This document shows positions 1 through 11,600 of a stretch of 21,407 bases of DNA, in pieces. The position numbers were made by a program, and so were the translations under genes. Under the pieces are notes generated by a model that worked only from the letters and a program-made list of their open reading frames with translations, was not told the DNA's origin and ran no database searches. Location of the stretch: NCBI GenBank assembly GCA_027596035.1, contig JADGJA010000363.1, positions 1 to 21,407 of the forward strand. Direction: 5' to 3'. The stretch is from Thoreauomyces humboldtii. Its lineage: Eukaryota; Chytridiomycota; Chytridiomycetes; Spizellomycetales; Powellomycetaceae. Position 1 is the first letter of the stretch, and every line of letters starts with the position of its first letter.

Positions 1-472
1 GTTCGGGAGGTTTCGGGCGTGTCGGGCGGGGGGGTTCGCCGCCCGGGGCATTGGGTGGGTCCGATGGCGATGTCCGATGGGGGAAGGTGCGCGGCACAAC
101 AGACGGCCCGCGTCATCCCCGAGGTTGTGGTCTTTTCCCACGTTATGATTTCTTTGCACCGTTTGTCCGTGCAACCCCGAAATCATTTCCGATATCATTT
201 CCGATGCGGTTCCTTCGCGGCGGATTCCCGTAACCATGAAGTTATGAACCGCGGACGAAACCATAAAGGCGAGGACAGCTCTGCATGTACGATACGGTGT
301 TTGATCAAAAAAAAAAGCAGAAAGCATGTATTTCATTCCAGACTTTAAGGTTTCGGGAAGCGGGTAATTGGTAAGGAAAAAGAAGAATGTACAAAGAAAG
401 CAGGGAGGAGTTGGGTAGTAGTGCAAGAGACAAAAAAGGCAAGAGATAGCAAAGAAACGCAAGGTCGGGTCT
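1..472. other. Left-edge non-coding stretch
   Basis: No convincing gene was seen. Short open frames here have no domain, no signal peptide and no splice-supported extension. The right half (about 305-470) is purine-rich on the + strand and lies just downstream of the stop codon of the minus-strand gene ending at 473, so it probably holds that gene's 3' UTR and polyadenylation region. The first 120 bases are GC-rich and could belong to a neighbouring gene outside the window. Confidence 0.5.
182..205. repeat. 12-bp perfect tandem duplication
   Basis: The 12-mer ATCATTTCCGAT occurs twice head to tail (182-193 and 194-205), creating a GATATC at the junction. It lies in non-coding sequence. It may be a simple replication-slippage duplication or a doubled protein-binding site; nothing else in the sequence decides between these. 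Confidence 0.8.
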
Positions 473-1120
473 TCAAACGGTCTGAACCTCGGGCACCCTA
501 GCCTTGGCAGCCAGCTCCCTCAGCGTCTTCTCCGCGAGGATGACCTCCATCCTAGCGTTCTTGCGCTTGGATCGTCGAGGTGGGTTGAGTCGTCCCGTGA
601 TCCGTTGGACGATCTTGATGGCGGAGGCGGAAGCGGATGATTGTGGGAAAGCGGTGGAAGAAGAGGTGGTCGAGTGTTCCGAGTCGGCGTCAGAGTGGTT
701 GGCAGTGACCTGCTGGGACGGTAGCCAGTTGGATCGTAGAGACCAGCGCGGCCGTGGGGTTTGCGTGGTGGGACTTTGGGTGACCTTCACGTTGTCGGTG
801 GTGTCGGATGGGGAGGATGGGGATGGGGATGGGGAGACGGTCGCGGACGAGAGGAGGGTGGTTCCGTCGACCCAGATTCGGGTCTCCTTTCGAGGATGTT
901 GTTGTCGTTGGGATCGGTCAGCGGAGAAGATGGGAAGGGATGGACTGCGCTTGGAGGACGCTGGCGAGAGACCTTTGAGACCCATGCCGTCGTATATCGT
1001 GTGGAAGCGAGATGTGGACGTGAGGACGGGACCTGGGCACGCGAAGCAGGGTGCACCGCCGACGTAGCCTTCGCCTCGGCAGTCAGGACAGGCTTGGTGT
1101 CGTTGAGGAAGCATGGGCAT
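473..1120 (-). CDS. Small protein with a DnaJ-type half zinc motif
   Basis: Intronless 215-aa frame. Residues 11-30 hold CPDCRGEG followed by a second CxxC (C11, C14, C25, C28), the pattern of half of the cysteine-rich zinc domain of DnaJ/Hsp40 proteins. There is no J-domain and no peptide-binding domain, so it is not a DnaJ. Residues ~35-165 are Ser/Pro/Thr-rich and probably disordered. The C-terminal ~50 residues are basic and then helical (RRSKRKNAR, then a Glu/Ala/Leu-rich segment). The start is well supported: it is the first ATG downstream of a TATA box ~170 bp upstream, in good context (CACAATGCC). The function is not recognised. Zinc binding is inferred from the cysteine spacing only. 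An open frame overlaps it on the + strand but carries no such motif. Confidence 0.6.
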   Translation of the reverse strand: MPMLPQRHQACPDCRGEGYVGGAPCFACPGPVLTSTSRFHTIYDGMGLKGLSPASSKRSPSLPIFSADRSQRQQHPRKETRIWVDGTTLLSSATVSPSPSPSSPSDTTDNVKVTQSPTTQTPRPRWSLRSNWLPSQQVTANHSDADSEHSTTSSSTAFPQSSASASAIKIVQRITGRLNPPRRSKRKNARMEVILAEKTLRELAAKARVPEVQTV

Positions 1121-1290
1121 TGTGTGTGTGAAAGGTACTTTCGGTGGTTTGTGAGGTCGTGGAAGCTGCGGTTGCTGTATGGACTTTTGAGTTTGTGGCG
1201 AGGCGACTTTGGTCGTTTGTGTCTGTGGGTGTGTTTGGTGGGTAGTGGAGAATGTGTGAGAATGCCGGGGGGGTGGTAACGACAGCGGGC

Positions 1291-1300
1291 TCTTTATATA
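1291..1300 (-). promoter_or_regulatory. TATA box of the gene at 473-1120
   Basis: Read on the minus strand the sequence is TATATAAAGA, a near-consensus TATA element. It lies ~170 bp upstream of the ATG at 1120, with no other ATG in between, and the intervening minus-strand sequence is C/A-rich, as expected of a fungal 5' leader. Confidence 0.6.
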
Positions 1301-2837
1301 GCAGTGAAAAAAATGATCAATGGGATTTTATTCCCGAAGTGTGTGCAGGCAAGGTGTGTGTGGAGCAGGGAATGACCCATTAGCAGCAGCAGCAGCAGCA
1401 GCAGTCGCCAAGCAGCCATCATGTCCGCGAGTCCCGAACCCCTTCTTACTTTGCCCTCCGCGTTGGTGGGTTGTGCCGTGGCACGCTCGCTCGCTCAGGT
1501 TGGAGTCACATGCGGCAAACCCTTTTTCCTCTGTCTCTCTCTCCCCAGCCAATCAGAGGACGCCCCGCCCCCCGCAGTTTCCCTTTAGTCACCCATCTGC
1601 CGAACTGGATGGAACCGGATCGAAGCCGGAACAACTCGGAGATGCCGGGGAAAGCTCAATGGGGTCTCCCTGCTGCTGTTGACTCATCATGCCTTCCCCT
1701 GGCTTTCTTCCGTGTCCCCGTGACATCCCCCTGCCATGACAAACCCTTTCCCCGATATACACGTGTATGTCGCGACCGATGCTTCCGAGTTCGCTTACTG
1801 CTTGCACGCAATATACACGTTGCACAACTTGCTGCTGACAGTATGACGGTAAGCCGCCCCCCCCCCCTTACTATCGTCATCAAAAATGGGGCAAGGAGGT
1901 GTTCCCGCTATCTATACGTGGAAGGTGGAAATGTACTACGAAGAGTATTTTCCCCATTCGTCTGTCTGACGGCAGGCATTCGTCTCGACATTGACATGGC
2001 GTATGCTGTTGCCGGCCATGAGGCACTTGCGCTGTTGGATGCGATTCTTGTCGGTCGGAGGTTCGCTCTGTTTCTCTCGATTCCTCAGGTCTCCGATGAC
2101 CAGATGATAGCAGCCTGGACTGAGTGGGATTGCCGCCCAGTTGTGAAAGTCACAGCATACCGCTACACGGTCCGCTGTCTTCCCGTTGCCCAGGAATAGC
2201 GAAGACTATCCATCTGTCGTCGAACTTCCGTGCTGCGACAATGGCCGCTTGTGGCATGCTGCGCTCCCGCAGGTATACTCGGACGAGTCGGACATGGCCC
2301 ATGTCGCCATGTCTGACCTTAAGAAGACCTACAGTACATATCTCTTGGTACATGTACATACGGAAGCATTTGCGTCTGACGACACGACATTTTGATGAGC
2401 CTCCTTGTCTTGTCGCATCTCCTCGCTGTTGTTTGTTGTTGTTGTTGTTCTTTTGCAGTCTGCCTGAGCCGCGTCCGTTGACCTTTTTTCGAGACGAAAG
2501 AGGAGGAAGAGAGGTGCGTGTGCGTGTACGCCTTTCCCAGCAGCAGCAGCACCACCGTAACCCGTTTCCCTCGTCCCTCAGGTCGTCCCCTTTTTTCAAA
2601 GCCCGCCATCTCCACTCTGATCTCTCTTCAAGCAACGCATATTATACCCACCCTCCCCACATCTTCCTGGCTTGCATCCGGTAACGATCGATCGCTTCAA
2701 TTCATCCCCGCCATCGTCTGTCCTGCGACTTCCCTCGGCCAACCGCCCGCTTCTTGTGAAATCACACTCTCGCTTTCGATCCCAAAGCAACCCCCCACGG
2801 GCTCTTAGGAGGTCCCCGTCCCTCTGCGCTTCCATGA
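1301..2837. other. Long intergenic region / presumed promoter of the RhoGEF gene
   Basis: About 1.5 kb without a supportable gene. The longest frame (1471-2199, + strand) has no recognisable domain and an irregular composition rich in Arg, Pro and Cys, as expected of chance translation. The stretch contains an AGC microsatellite at 1382-1404, a GTT-rich run around 2427-2452, a short CAG run near 2539, and from ~2570 to 2830 a pyrimidine-rich segment typical of sequence just upstream of fungal start codons. It lies between a divergent pair (473-1120 on - and 2838-8424 on +), so it probably holds both promoters. Confidence 0.6.
1382..1404. repeat. (AGC)n microsatellite
   Basis: Seven and two-thirds uninterrupted AGC units in non-coding sequence, about 85 bp upstream of the TATA box of the minus-strand gene. 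No conserved protein frame runs through it, so it is treated as a simple repeat. Confidence 0.9.
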
Positions 2838-2893
2838 ATGGTTCTGACCGACTCCCCAACAACGGAGCGGAGCTGCCCATTCAAAGGAATTGA
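2834..2893 (+). other. Overlapping upstream ATG / short ORF at the RhoGEF start
   Basis: An ATG at 2834 lies four bases before the ATG chosen for the RhoGEF gene (ATGAATGG) and in another frame. It opens a 19-codon frame ending at 2893. Either it is an upstream ORF overlapping the main start, or it shows that the true start of the large protein is elsewhere, for example through a 5' intron that could not be identified. Transcript data would decide. Confidence 0.35.
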
Positions 2894-5800
2894 TGTTCTC
2901 ACAACACCGTACAAGGATTTCGGCATACGGCCGTGCGACTCTGGCACGGCTGCTACACGCAAGGGGAAGGCATGGAAGCTGATGCGGGACAAGGCAGAGG
3001 AGAGGCACATCGATCGTGTCTTCCCTGAGCTCTCGGATCTTCAGGGCGACGAGAGCTTTTGCGCTGGCCATGCAGCTGCCATCACGGACCTCTCGCGTTC
3101 GCCGAAACGCCAGCGCGAAGTCGACGAGTTTCTCGCAAAGAATGTTGCCAGTGTGAAACCGCGGAAACGCTCCGTAGGCAGCGCCAGCAAACCCTCTCCA
3201 GCCACGCCTCTATCGCGATCCACGTCCCCGATCACACCACTCTCCCCTCGTGGCCGACCACCGCCCGCATCCGGCACACCGTCTACTGCCGCCGAGAGAG
3301 CAGCGGAACGCCGCGCGCTCGCGGCCGGGATGGCTTCCGCTCACGCTGCCGCACCGCCATTCCCGGAACGGAAACTCAACTTGCGGAAGTCGGTGGATCA
3401 CATGGGTCCGAGGTCGGCAGTTACCGCCACGGCGCGTTCGAGGAGCGTCATGGGCAACCCGATCAAGAAATCAGAGTCTCCATCCGTGACCGAGGCGGGT
3501 AGTGTTTCCAGTTCCTTGAATCCGGCCAAAGCGAAGGCAACAGGAACGAGTGCTGTACCCATCAGACGTGTGGAAACGAGAAAGCCGCTCACACCCGCGC
3601 CGAAGCCAACTGGTGGGCTGCCCAAGGCGCCTGGAAGTGTCGCTGGCCCTTCCAAAAGTTCGACGCCAGCGACCAAACCTGCAGCTTCTCTTCGCCCACA
3701 GCCATCGCGTGATACGTTGCGGAAGGCGAGTCCTACCGCCAACGCGCCCGTGGTGCCGCCAGCCGCACCGCCAGGCGGAGGAAAGCGCTCGAACGAAGGC
3801 AGTCGTGTGCAAAGCATCGCAGCGTTGTTCGACGGCGGTAGCACTTCGAGGAGTTCCAGTTCCACCGGCTCGACGCCATCCGTCAGATCGCCACCATCCT
3901 CCGTCGCGTCCCCCGTGATGCGGCGGAAGACGAGCGGTGTGATGGTCGGAAGCGATCTGCGCCGGCCCGTCGAGCCTGCCGCTGCGACCGAAGGTGGTGT
4001 CGTTGCCCTCGACGGTCTTCAGGCTCGTGTCGCCGAACTCGAAACCGCTCTTGCGGAGCAAACGACGGAAACCAGGCGTGCACAATCGGCTTTGGACGAA
4101 GCTCAGAGACAGCTGGCTGTCCCGTTTCCTGTCCAGCTACCGGAAGCGTTGATCCCTAGTGTAGCTGCTCGCCTGGACGAGGTGCATGAACATGAGTCGC
4201 AGATCACTGCTTTGCGTGAAAGTATTGAAGCTTTGAAAGCCGATGCGGAGACCGCAGAAGCCAACTCAGTTCAGGCACGGAAGGAACTTGCAGAATCCCA
4301 CGTGAATCGAACCGAGTTGGTAGACCAACTGGCATCCTCGAAATCAGCCGCAACGTCGTTCTCGGAGAAAACGAAGAAACAGGAGGCACAGATCGCGGGG
4401 CTACTACAAACTGTAGCGGACCTCACGAAGGCCTCAGAGGCCGCCACGACGGAACTGCAGGACGCCAAACAAAAGCTGATCGACTCGCAATCACACAAAG
4501 ACGAACTGGCTCGAAAGCTGGATGGCATCCAAGCGGATCTCGCGAAGCGCATCACGCAAACCGCCGAAGTGGCTCGTGCGGCGTCTGCGAAGGCAGCCTC
4601 CCAGCGCGACGCATCGTCGGCAGATACCCGAAAGGAGATCGAACGGAAGGACGCGGAGATCGCGCATCTGGAAGCTCAGATCTCCAAGCATCATGAGGAA
4701 TCGGCTTACCACATTCATCAAATCGAGGAGCAGACCGCCTTGCATCGAAGAGAGTGGGAGCGCGATCTAAACGATGCTCGTGCTGAGCTCAATACCAAGA
4801 CGCAGCAAGTCATCACCCTGAAAGCCCAACTTCATTCCTTCATGTCACCAGACGATGCGAAACAGTTGGCCGTTTCGAGAGACGAGTACAAAGCTGGAAT
4901 GGAGACTCTAGAGAGGGCTTTTTGCGATCTGAAGCTTCGGAATCAAGAGCTGGAGACAGCGCTCTCGAAAAAGGCCGCTACGCATGCGCCATCAACTTCG
5001 GCCAACGGCGTGACTCAAAAACAAGAAACTGCAAAGCAGGACAGCAGCGGATCTCAATCTGTCAGCTTGCTCAGAACCGAGCTGGCCTTGGTCAAAGCAG
5101 AGCAGGAGCAGTGGAGAGATTCGCGTACAGGCTTGCATCAGGAACTCGAGGAGGCCCGAAAGCGTGTCATCGAACTCGGTGCGACCGTCGTGGAAAAGGA
5201 CCACCTGATTCGGGACTTGAAGCATCAAATGGATCGCTGGAACGCTAGTCAGGCAAATTCGCAGCAAACAGCCTCGTTTGTTCCTGAGCGGAGCGTCCCA
5301 TTCGGAAGCGGAAATACTGCGAAAAACCGTATCTTTTCCAGATCGTCACCTGCCGCTGCAGCCGTCGAGACTTCGCACTGGGTACTCCCCGCTCCCTCAC
5401 CTAGCGTCCACGAACCCTTGCTTGACCGTGCTCCTCCGGATCGTACCTCAAAGATGGGCTACTTTACCGCTAGGGATGGCCCTACACTTGCCGATTCGCC
5501 TCGTGATTCTCCAGCTATACAATATTCGGAGCAGGAACTAATATCCCCACTTCCTGTTACGGGCGGCAGCGCGGGTGCCTTCTTGCCATCCTTGGAGATC
5601 CTTCAGATGAGCAGATACCCAGAAGGCCCTCATCCCTTACGACCCAACAACCTCCGTCCGGTTATCATGCCTCCTCCCAGAGCCACGTCTGCGCCTCCAC
5701 CTGAGGAAATCCAGAGACCCGCACTTAGTAGCAAACAATCTTATGATACCCTACGCGCTCGCATCACTACCCCCGCGGATGACCTGCTCGCTGCGGACCC

Positions 5801-8424
5801 TTTAATTAACGCAGACTTTACTGCAGCGGACGCATTTCTCACCAATTCACAGCGCACGTCCCTCGATCATGGCCACTTTCTCGATCTTTCCAGAAAGGCT
5901 CTCACGGACTTCAAGCCTACGCCTAACTTTAACCTATTCGTTCTGACCCATCTTTATCTTGATCACAACAACCTCGCTGCGTTCCCAGAATCCATCTGCG
6001 AGATGCGTCGCCTCGTGGTCCTCAACCTGAAGGAGAACAAGATCACCCGCGTGCCGGAAGGGGTGGAAGCCCTCGGTGATCTCCGAGAGCTCCACCTCGG
6101 ACACAACTGCATCGTCGAGGTAGCGGAGAGTCTGGGCAACCTTCGGAAACTGGAGGTCCTGGACCTGAGCAGCAACAACCTGTCCAAGCTCCCGTTCGGC
6201 CTCTTCCGCAACTCCGAGAGTCTGGAATGTCTCGACCTCACCCATAACGGATTGAGAACTCTACCGCCTTCCCTCGGTCTCCTGTCCAAGACGCTGAAAG
6301 GGTTGTTCATAGCCGACAATCCCCTCGATCCGGCTTTCTTCTCCGGCGGGACGGAAGTCTTGTTGACGTTGAACGTTGATGCTGCTAAGGCGGCTGCAGA
6401 GTCCGACTTGCAAACACCCGTCGATCGGGCAGCGGACGCTGAGAAGATGCTGAGGAGGATCCACTCCCTTGCGAGGCAACAGAACAGGATGAGCTATGCC
6501 AGCGTCATGTCTGCAGAATCCACCGGCAGCTTCGAAGACATGGAGAGGGAAGATGCAGCCGTTGGTGCTGCCGCGGCAATAGCGGCTGCAGCTTCCTCCA
6601 TGACAAAGGCTAGGTTCGATAGCTTCGATAGCGGGGTCGGAATGAAGTCCCCGGGGGCAGATACTTTTGACGCTGAAAGCACGTCGATTGGTCTGCCTAG
6701 CTCTGACGAACGTAAGTCGCCGAAATAGACATGCGTCAATTTGCTGCATGCACACATCTGATTCCGTTGTTCTTTTTCGCAGTATCTCCTCCATTCTGGT
6801 CAGCCAAGTACGTCTTACCGGCGGACATCGGGTCCACCCTCGGTCTCTCGGCTTCACTCATCAAAGACTATGCTCGACCCAACCGATTACATTGCGAAGG
6901 GGTCGCAGGCTTGGCTTTGCAGCGCTTCCTGACGTTCCTGCGCGACGTGCACGATCTCGATCCCATGTCTGGAAACACCTCTGCTTCGGAGACCACACAG
7001 CCATATCATGCTGAGTCGCCCGTCAATGCGGATGCACAGGATCTGAACGGACGCGCCACGGTCACTAATCCGGAACGAAGAAAGCATATCATCGCGGAGC
7101 TATTGGCGACGGAGAGGACTTATGTTCGAGAGCTACAGAATGTCGTGGATGTGTACATGACGAAGCTCAATAAGGAGCAGTGGCTGGGGAGTCGAGAAGT
7201 CGACACAATTTTTGGAAATTTGACCAGCATCTTGATGATTCACAAAGAGTGAGTTGTAACATCATTGAAAGTTTGCAAGCCTGTTGTGTGCTCATTCAAG
7301 TCTTTTATAGTCACCTTCTCCCCGACATGATAAAGACTGGCCGATCCACACCTCAACTCATCGGCCCGCTTTTTGTCTCGATCGCCCCGTATCTGAAGAT
7401 GTACTCGCAGTACTACAATAACTTCGATGCGTCCTCTTCCTACATTGCTCAGCTCGAAGCAGGGGGATCTTCGTCCAACTCGTCATCCCTTCCGTTCACA
7501 CCGCCGTCTCTCGCACGATCTTCGACTTCCAGCTCCATCTCGAGCACCTCATCCACGTCCTCCACCAACATCGTCACCCCTTTCACATTGAAAAAGCCAA
7601 TATTGAAGAAACTCCGCAACTTCCTCAAGCAAGCCCGGGAACATCCACAGCACACACAGATCTCCCTCCAAGCCTTCCTCATCCTCCCTGTGCAGCGACT
7701 CCCCCGATACAAGCTCCTCCTGGAGCAACTCCTCGGATCCACGGGAGAAGAGCATCCGGACCACGCTCCGCTCCTGGCCGCCGTCGTCGAGATCCGAAAA
7801 CGCGTCTCGGAATGTAACGAGAACAAGCGCGCCGCCGAGTTCAGGGAACGCGCCATGGCCATCGTCTCGAGGATAAGGTCAGGAGACGGCGACGGCGTCT
7901 ACGGAGCAGATCGAGTCAGGAAGTTCCCTGGTTCCAGGAGGTTCGTTCGGGAGGGTCGTGTCACCGTCGTCAAGGTCGTCGAGAGGGTCGGCGGACAGGT
8001 CAACAGTCCTGCTGCTGCCGAAACCGGTAGGACCATCACGTCCACCCTGCGCAGCTCGTCGGCTTGGGGGTCCACACCTACTTCCAATGTGCGTCCACAA
8101 CAACTTCCGGGTCAAACACCCACCGGCGTCGTCGAACTCCTCTTCACCGGAGATCAACCGATCCCTGATGGAAATGAGCCTGTGGGGAAGGATTTCTATT
8201 GGTTCCTGTTCTCGGACATACTGTGTTGGTGCGCTCTCGACGCTGACAGCCCCGGAGGACAACTTCAACTCCAACAACCGCAATACGACCTCATACGCGC
8301 CTTCGAGGTTTTTGGCGCCGACATGGTCCCCGGGGTCCTGCGGGTCCGTGGGGACGGCTGCATCCTCTACATTCGAGCCGACGATCTCGCTGGATGGTGG
8401 ACGAGTATCAACAGTGGACGATGA
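2838..8424 (+). CDS. LRR and coiled-coil RhoGEF (DH-PH) protein
   Basis: Model: exons 2838-6711, 6783-7248, 7311-8424; introns 71 nt (GTAAGT...CGCAG) and 62 nt (GTGAGT...TATAG); ~1817 aa. Layout: Ser/Pro/basic disordered region ~105-385; long coiled coil ~392-805; a second disordered region; five to six leucine-rich repeats of 23-24 residues at ~1036-1165 (units such as LEVLDLSSNNLSKLP); Dbl-homology domain from ~1387, opening with the typical ERRKHIIAELLATERTYVREL and including LPVQRLPRYKLLLEQLL; PH domain ~1655-1815 (FYWFLFSDILCW near its middle). The DH domain has a ~45-residue Ser-rich insertion at ~1490-1533 and the PH a shorter one. DH-PH proteins catalyse GDP/GTP exchange on Rho-family GTPases; the LRR and coiled coil presumably give binding partners or location. 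The exact GTPase is unknown. It lacks the CH and PB1 domains of Cdc24. The N-terminal start is uncertain because an out-of-frame ATG lies at 2834. Retention of intron 1 would end translation at 6728, before the GEF module. Confidence 0.88.
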
Positions 8425-8669
8425 AATCAAACCTTGCTGTGACTCTCTCTCTCGCTCATCCCTCACTTTCTTTTGCACACCCTCCCTTCGCTCATACCTT
8501 AACCCCCATACAATTTTTGAGACCTACTACCTTTTTTTCCCCCCATATTTTTTTTTCTATGTTTTCAAAACATTCTCTACTTCATCGGGAGGCTTCCTAC
8601 TCTTCCTAATCAAGCGAGTACTTATAGCAGCATTGCTGCAGCGTGGTCTATCTCGTCTGACGGGGGCCA

Positions 8670-11600
8670 TCACAGATGCTGTTGCTTGCACATTTCGGCG
8701 TAGACTCCACTCAAAGCGACCAGTTCCTCGTGGGTCCCAATCTCGATCACGCGACCATCGTGCAAGACGGCTATCCGATCCACGTTCTTGATCGTGGACA
8801 GCCTGACAGAGTAGCCAAGTAAGGTGTCATTTCGACCCGTCGTTTCATCTCCGACAGGTGAGGGGAGACAAGGGGGCGGTTTACATACCGATGGGCGATC
8901 GTCAGAGTCGTTCGACCGCTGGACGCTCTGTCAATGGCTTTCCGGACGGATACTTCGTTGAACGAATCCAACGCTGAAAGGGCTTCGTCAAGGAGGAGGA
9001 GCTGACGGAAATGAGACGCACTATTAAAAAAAACGAATCCCTGACGAAAAGAAGACGTTATGGCGAACTCTTTAGCTAACCTTTGGTTTCCTGATGAGAG
9101 CGCGAGCGATGGCAATTCTTTGTACCTCTCCACCTGAGAACTGAGAAGATTTACCTCCAGCCGGACCTACCAACGTGTTATAACCTGTTCCACAGCAAAA
9201 AAGTTGGTTCAGCCCCGTTGCTCACCCACAAGAAAAGTAGAGATTCCCAGAAGAGTTGCACTCTACCATCCGGCAGAGCAGAGAGGAACTCATGCACCTG
9301 CGCCTGCTTGGCGACTTGGACAACCTCCTCGTCCGTGACGGGACGATCCGAGCCCCAAGCGATGTTCTCTCGGATGGTGGCCCCGCCGAAGAGAAACGGA
9401 TGTTGATCCACCACGGCGATGTTGGCGCGCAAGCCTTTGGAAAGATGATAGTGACGGATGGGAACGGTCCCCACGGTCGCTTCGGCTGCGAAGGCTTCGT
9501 AGTATCTTTCCAAAAGAGCGATGATGCTGGATTTTCCGCAGCCCGACGTCCCGACCTGTACTTTGAGGAGACTGATTAGGAAAACTAAAGATTTCTGCAA
9601 GACCCGCTGGTAAAGGACGCCATACCAATGCAATAGACTGTTCGGGTTTCGCTTCCAGATTGAACAAGCCTTTGAAGACGGCATCGGACGCTGTCGGATA
9701 CTGAAAGGCGAGGTTGTGGAACTTGAATCCGCCTTGGAACGCAGCTGGAATCTGGCCCGACTCGAGTGGATCGATCTTCGTCTCGTAGTCGATCAACGCG
9801 AATGTCTGGACTGCCGCGTGCTTGCTCTTTTCGTACGATAAAGCAATGCTCGACGTTCTCGCCAGGAAAATGACCGTCACCATGACAGATAGAATCGTTG
9901 ATATGGCCTACAAGGACATCACGTGAGGAAAAAGTGAATGTATCATTCCTTGTTTCTCCGACCAAATCACCTGCCACAACGGTAGATTTCCGCCGTTAAC
10001 CAGTCGTTGGGCGATCCAAAGACCATACGACAGCGTCACCAACGGAGAAGCGGCTTGATACGAATACGCGACACTGTCCTTCAACGCATTTTTCTGTGCG
10101 ATGCGGTACGGCTTTTCCAAGAAAGCTTCGAAGCATCCGACGGTGAAATCCTCTCTCCCAAAGGTTTTCAGCGTGCGGACATCCCGGATAGCATCGCTAG
10201 CGATCTGGGTGCTCTGGTCCAACGCTTCCTGGCTATTGATTGTGAACTTTGCGACCGATCTTGCTTGAAAGAATGAGGCCAGGAATACCACCGGTGTAGG
10301 TGTGATGACGAATACAGCGAAGAGTGGTGAGAGGATGAGTGGAACCAAGAGACCGCTGGAAGGGGGACGTAAGGAAGGAGGTTCGTCTGGAAGTCCACTC
10401 GGCATCTGATCAGTTACCTTAGCACGAGGAATCCGAGGGTAGCGAGTTCTCCTCCACATTGCGTGACGAGCAGGCCCACTTCTTCGACTCCTCCTAATCT
10501 CTTGAGCAAAATTCCGGAAGCCGTGTTTTGCCGTGCATCGAAGAACGCCATATCTGTTCGAAAGTAAAAGGAAGATAAGGCTTGACATGAACAGTACAAG
10601 ACAGTCAACAAGACACCTACCTTGCCGGAGGAGAGACTGAAATATCATCGATCGCAAGCGGGCCGTTAACCTAGCATTCGCTTTGCCGAGCAACCACGTG
10701 GCAAGTGTTGCGGCGGTGAAAACGTATAGCGCCACGGCACCTAAGTATTGCCTCGGTTAATAAAAGTCCAAGTTGGCTATGGCGCCTCTATATATGTACC
10801 TAGACAGCTCAGCCAGGTCTTGGGCACCGAGGTTTTCAGAATGTCGACTGACACGTATCCGAGCAGGACCGCAAAACCAGGAAACAACTGAGAGACAGAT
10901 CAGAGCCTATCGACGCCTCGAACTCAAATGTGCGGAAGCTCACCGCACTAGCAGTCCCAGCAGCCAGAATACCCCATAGTGCCAAGCCTCTGTCAACCTC
11001 CAGCAGATCCCACACTCTTCGCGTCACTCTCGTAGCTCCGTGTCGCATATCTCGCCCCGCAAGAACCAAACGCGCACGTTCCTCCGCGAGGTGCAACCGA
11101 GTCTGCTCCACGATCACCTCGGGGGTGTCCAAGAAGAGATCAGGTCCTTCCAGCATCGCACGCATCCGGGGAACGGTCTCAAAGTAAGCGACAGGCTCAG
11201 AGGCGACCAAAGTGTCTTCGTCAACGCTGCCCGGTCTGCCAAGAGGCAGATCGAGTAGCGTTTGCCGCTTGACTAGCTTCGCGTATGTGCCGCCACGAGC
11301 GTTCAGCTCATCGTGCGTGCCCGTCTCCTGAACCTGCCCTTTTCGTAGTACGCAGATCATGTCGGCTTTTCGCACCGTCGATAATCTGTCATCATGGAGT
11401 CCCGATGCTGAGCTTAAGGTTGGCTCGAAAAGCACTCAAGCGCCCTTCGCTCACCTGTGAGCCTAAAAGCCGCCGGTGGGCAAATGTAAGATAAAGGTTT
11501 GGAGTGCGCAAGCCGCGACCCCAGACGTACTATGATTATGGTGGTTCGCCCTTGACTGGCTGCATCCATGGCTTTCTGGACCAGTCGATCACTTTTCGAG

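Noticed and set aside
504..1067. 187-codon + strand frame opposite the DnaJ-motif gene
   Set aside because: It is the complement of the minus-strand gene; that gene has the TATA box, the start context and the cysteine motif.
1471..2199. 242-codon open frame on the + strand in the intergenic region
   Set aside because: No domain, odd composition rich in Arg, Pro and Cys, and no splice-supported partner exon; it lies in what looks like promoter sequence.
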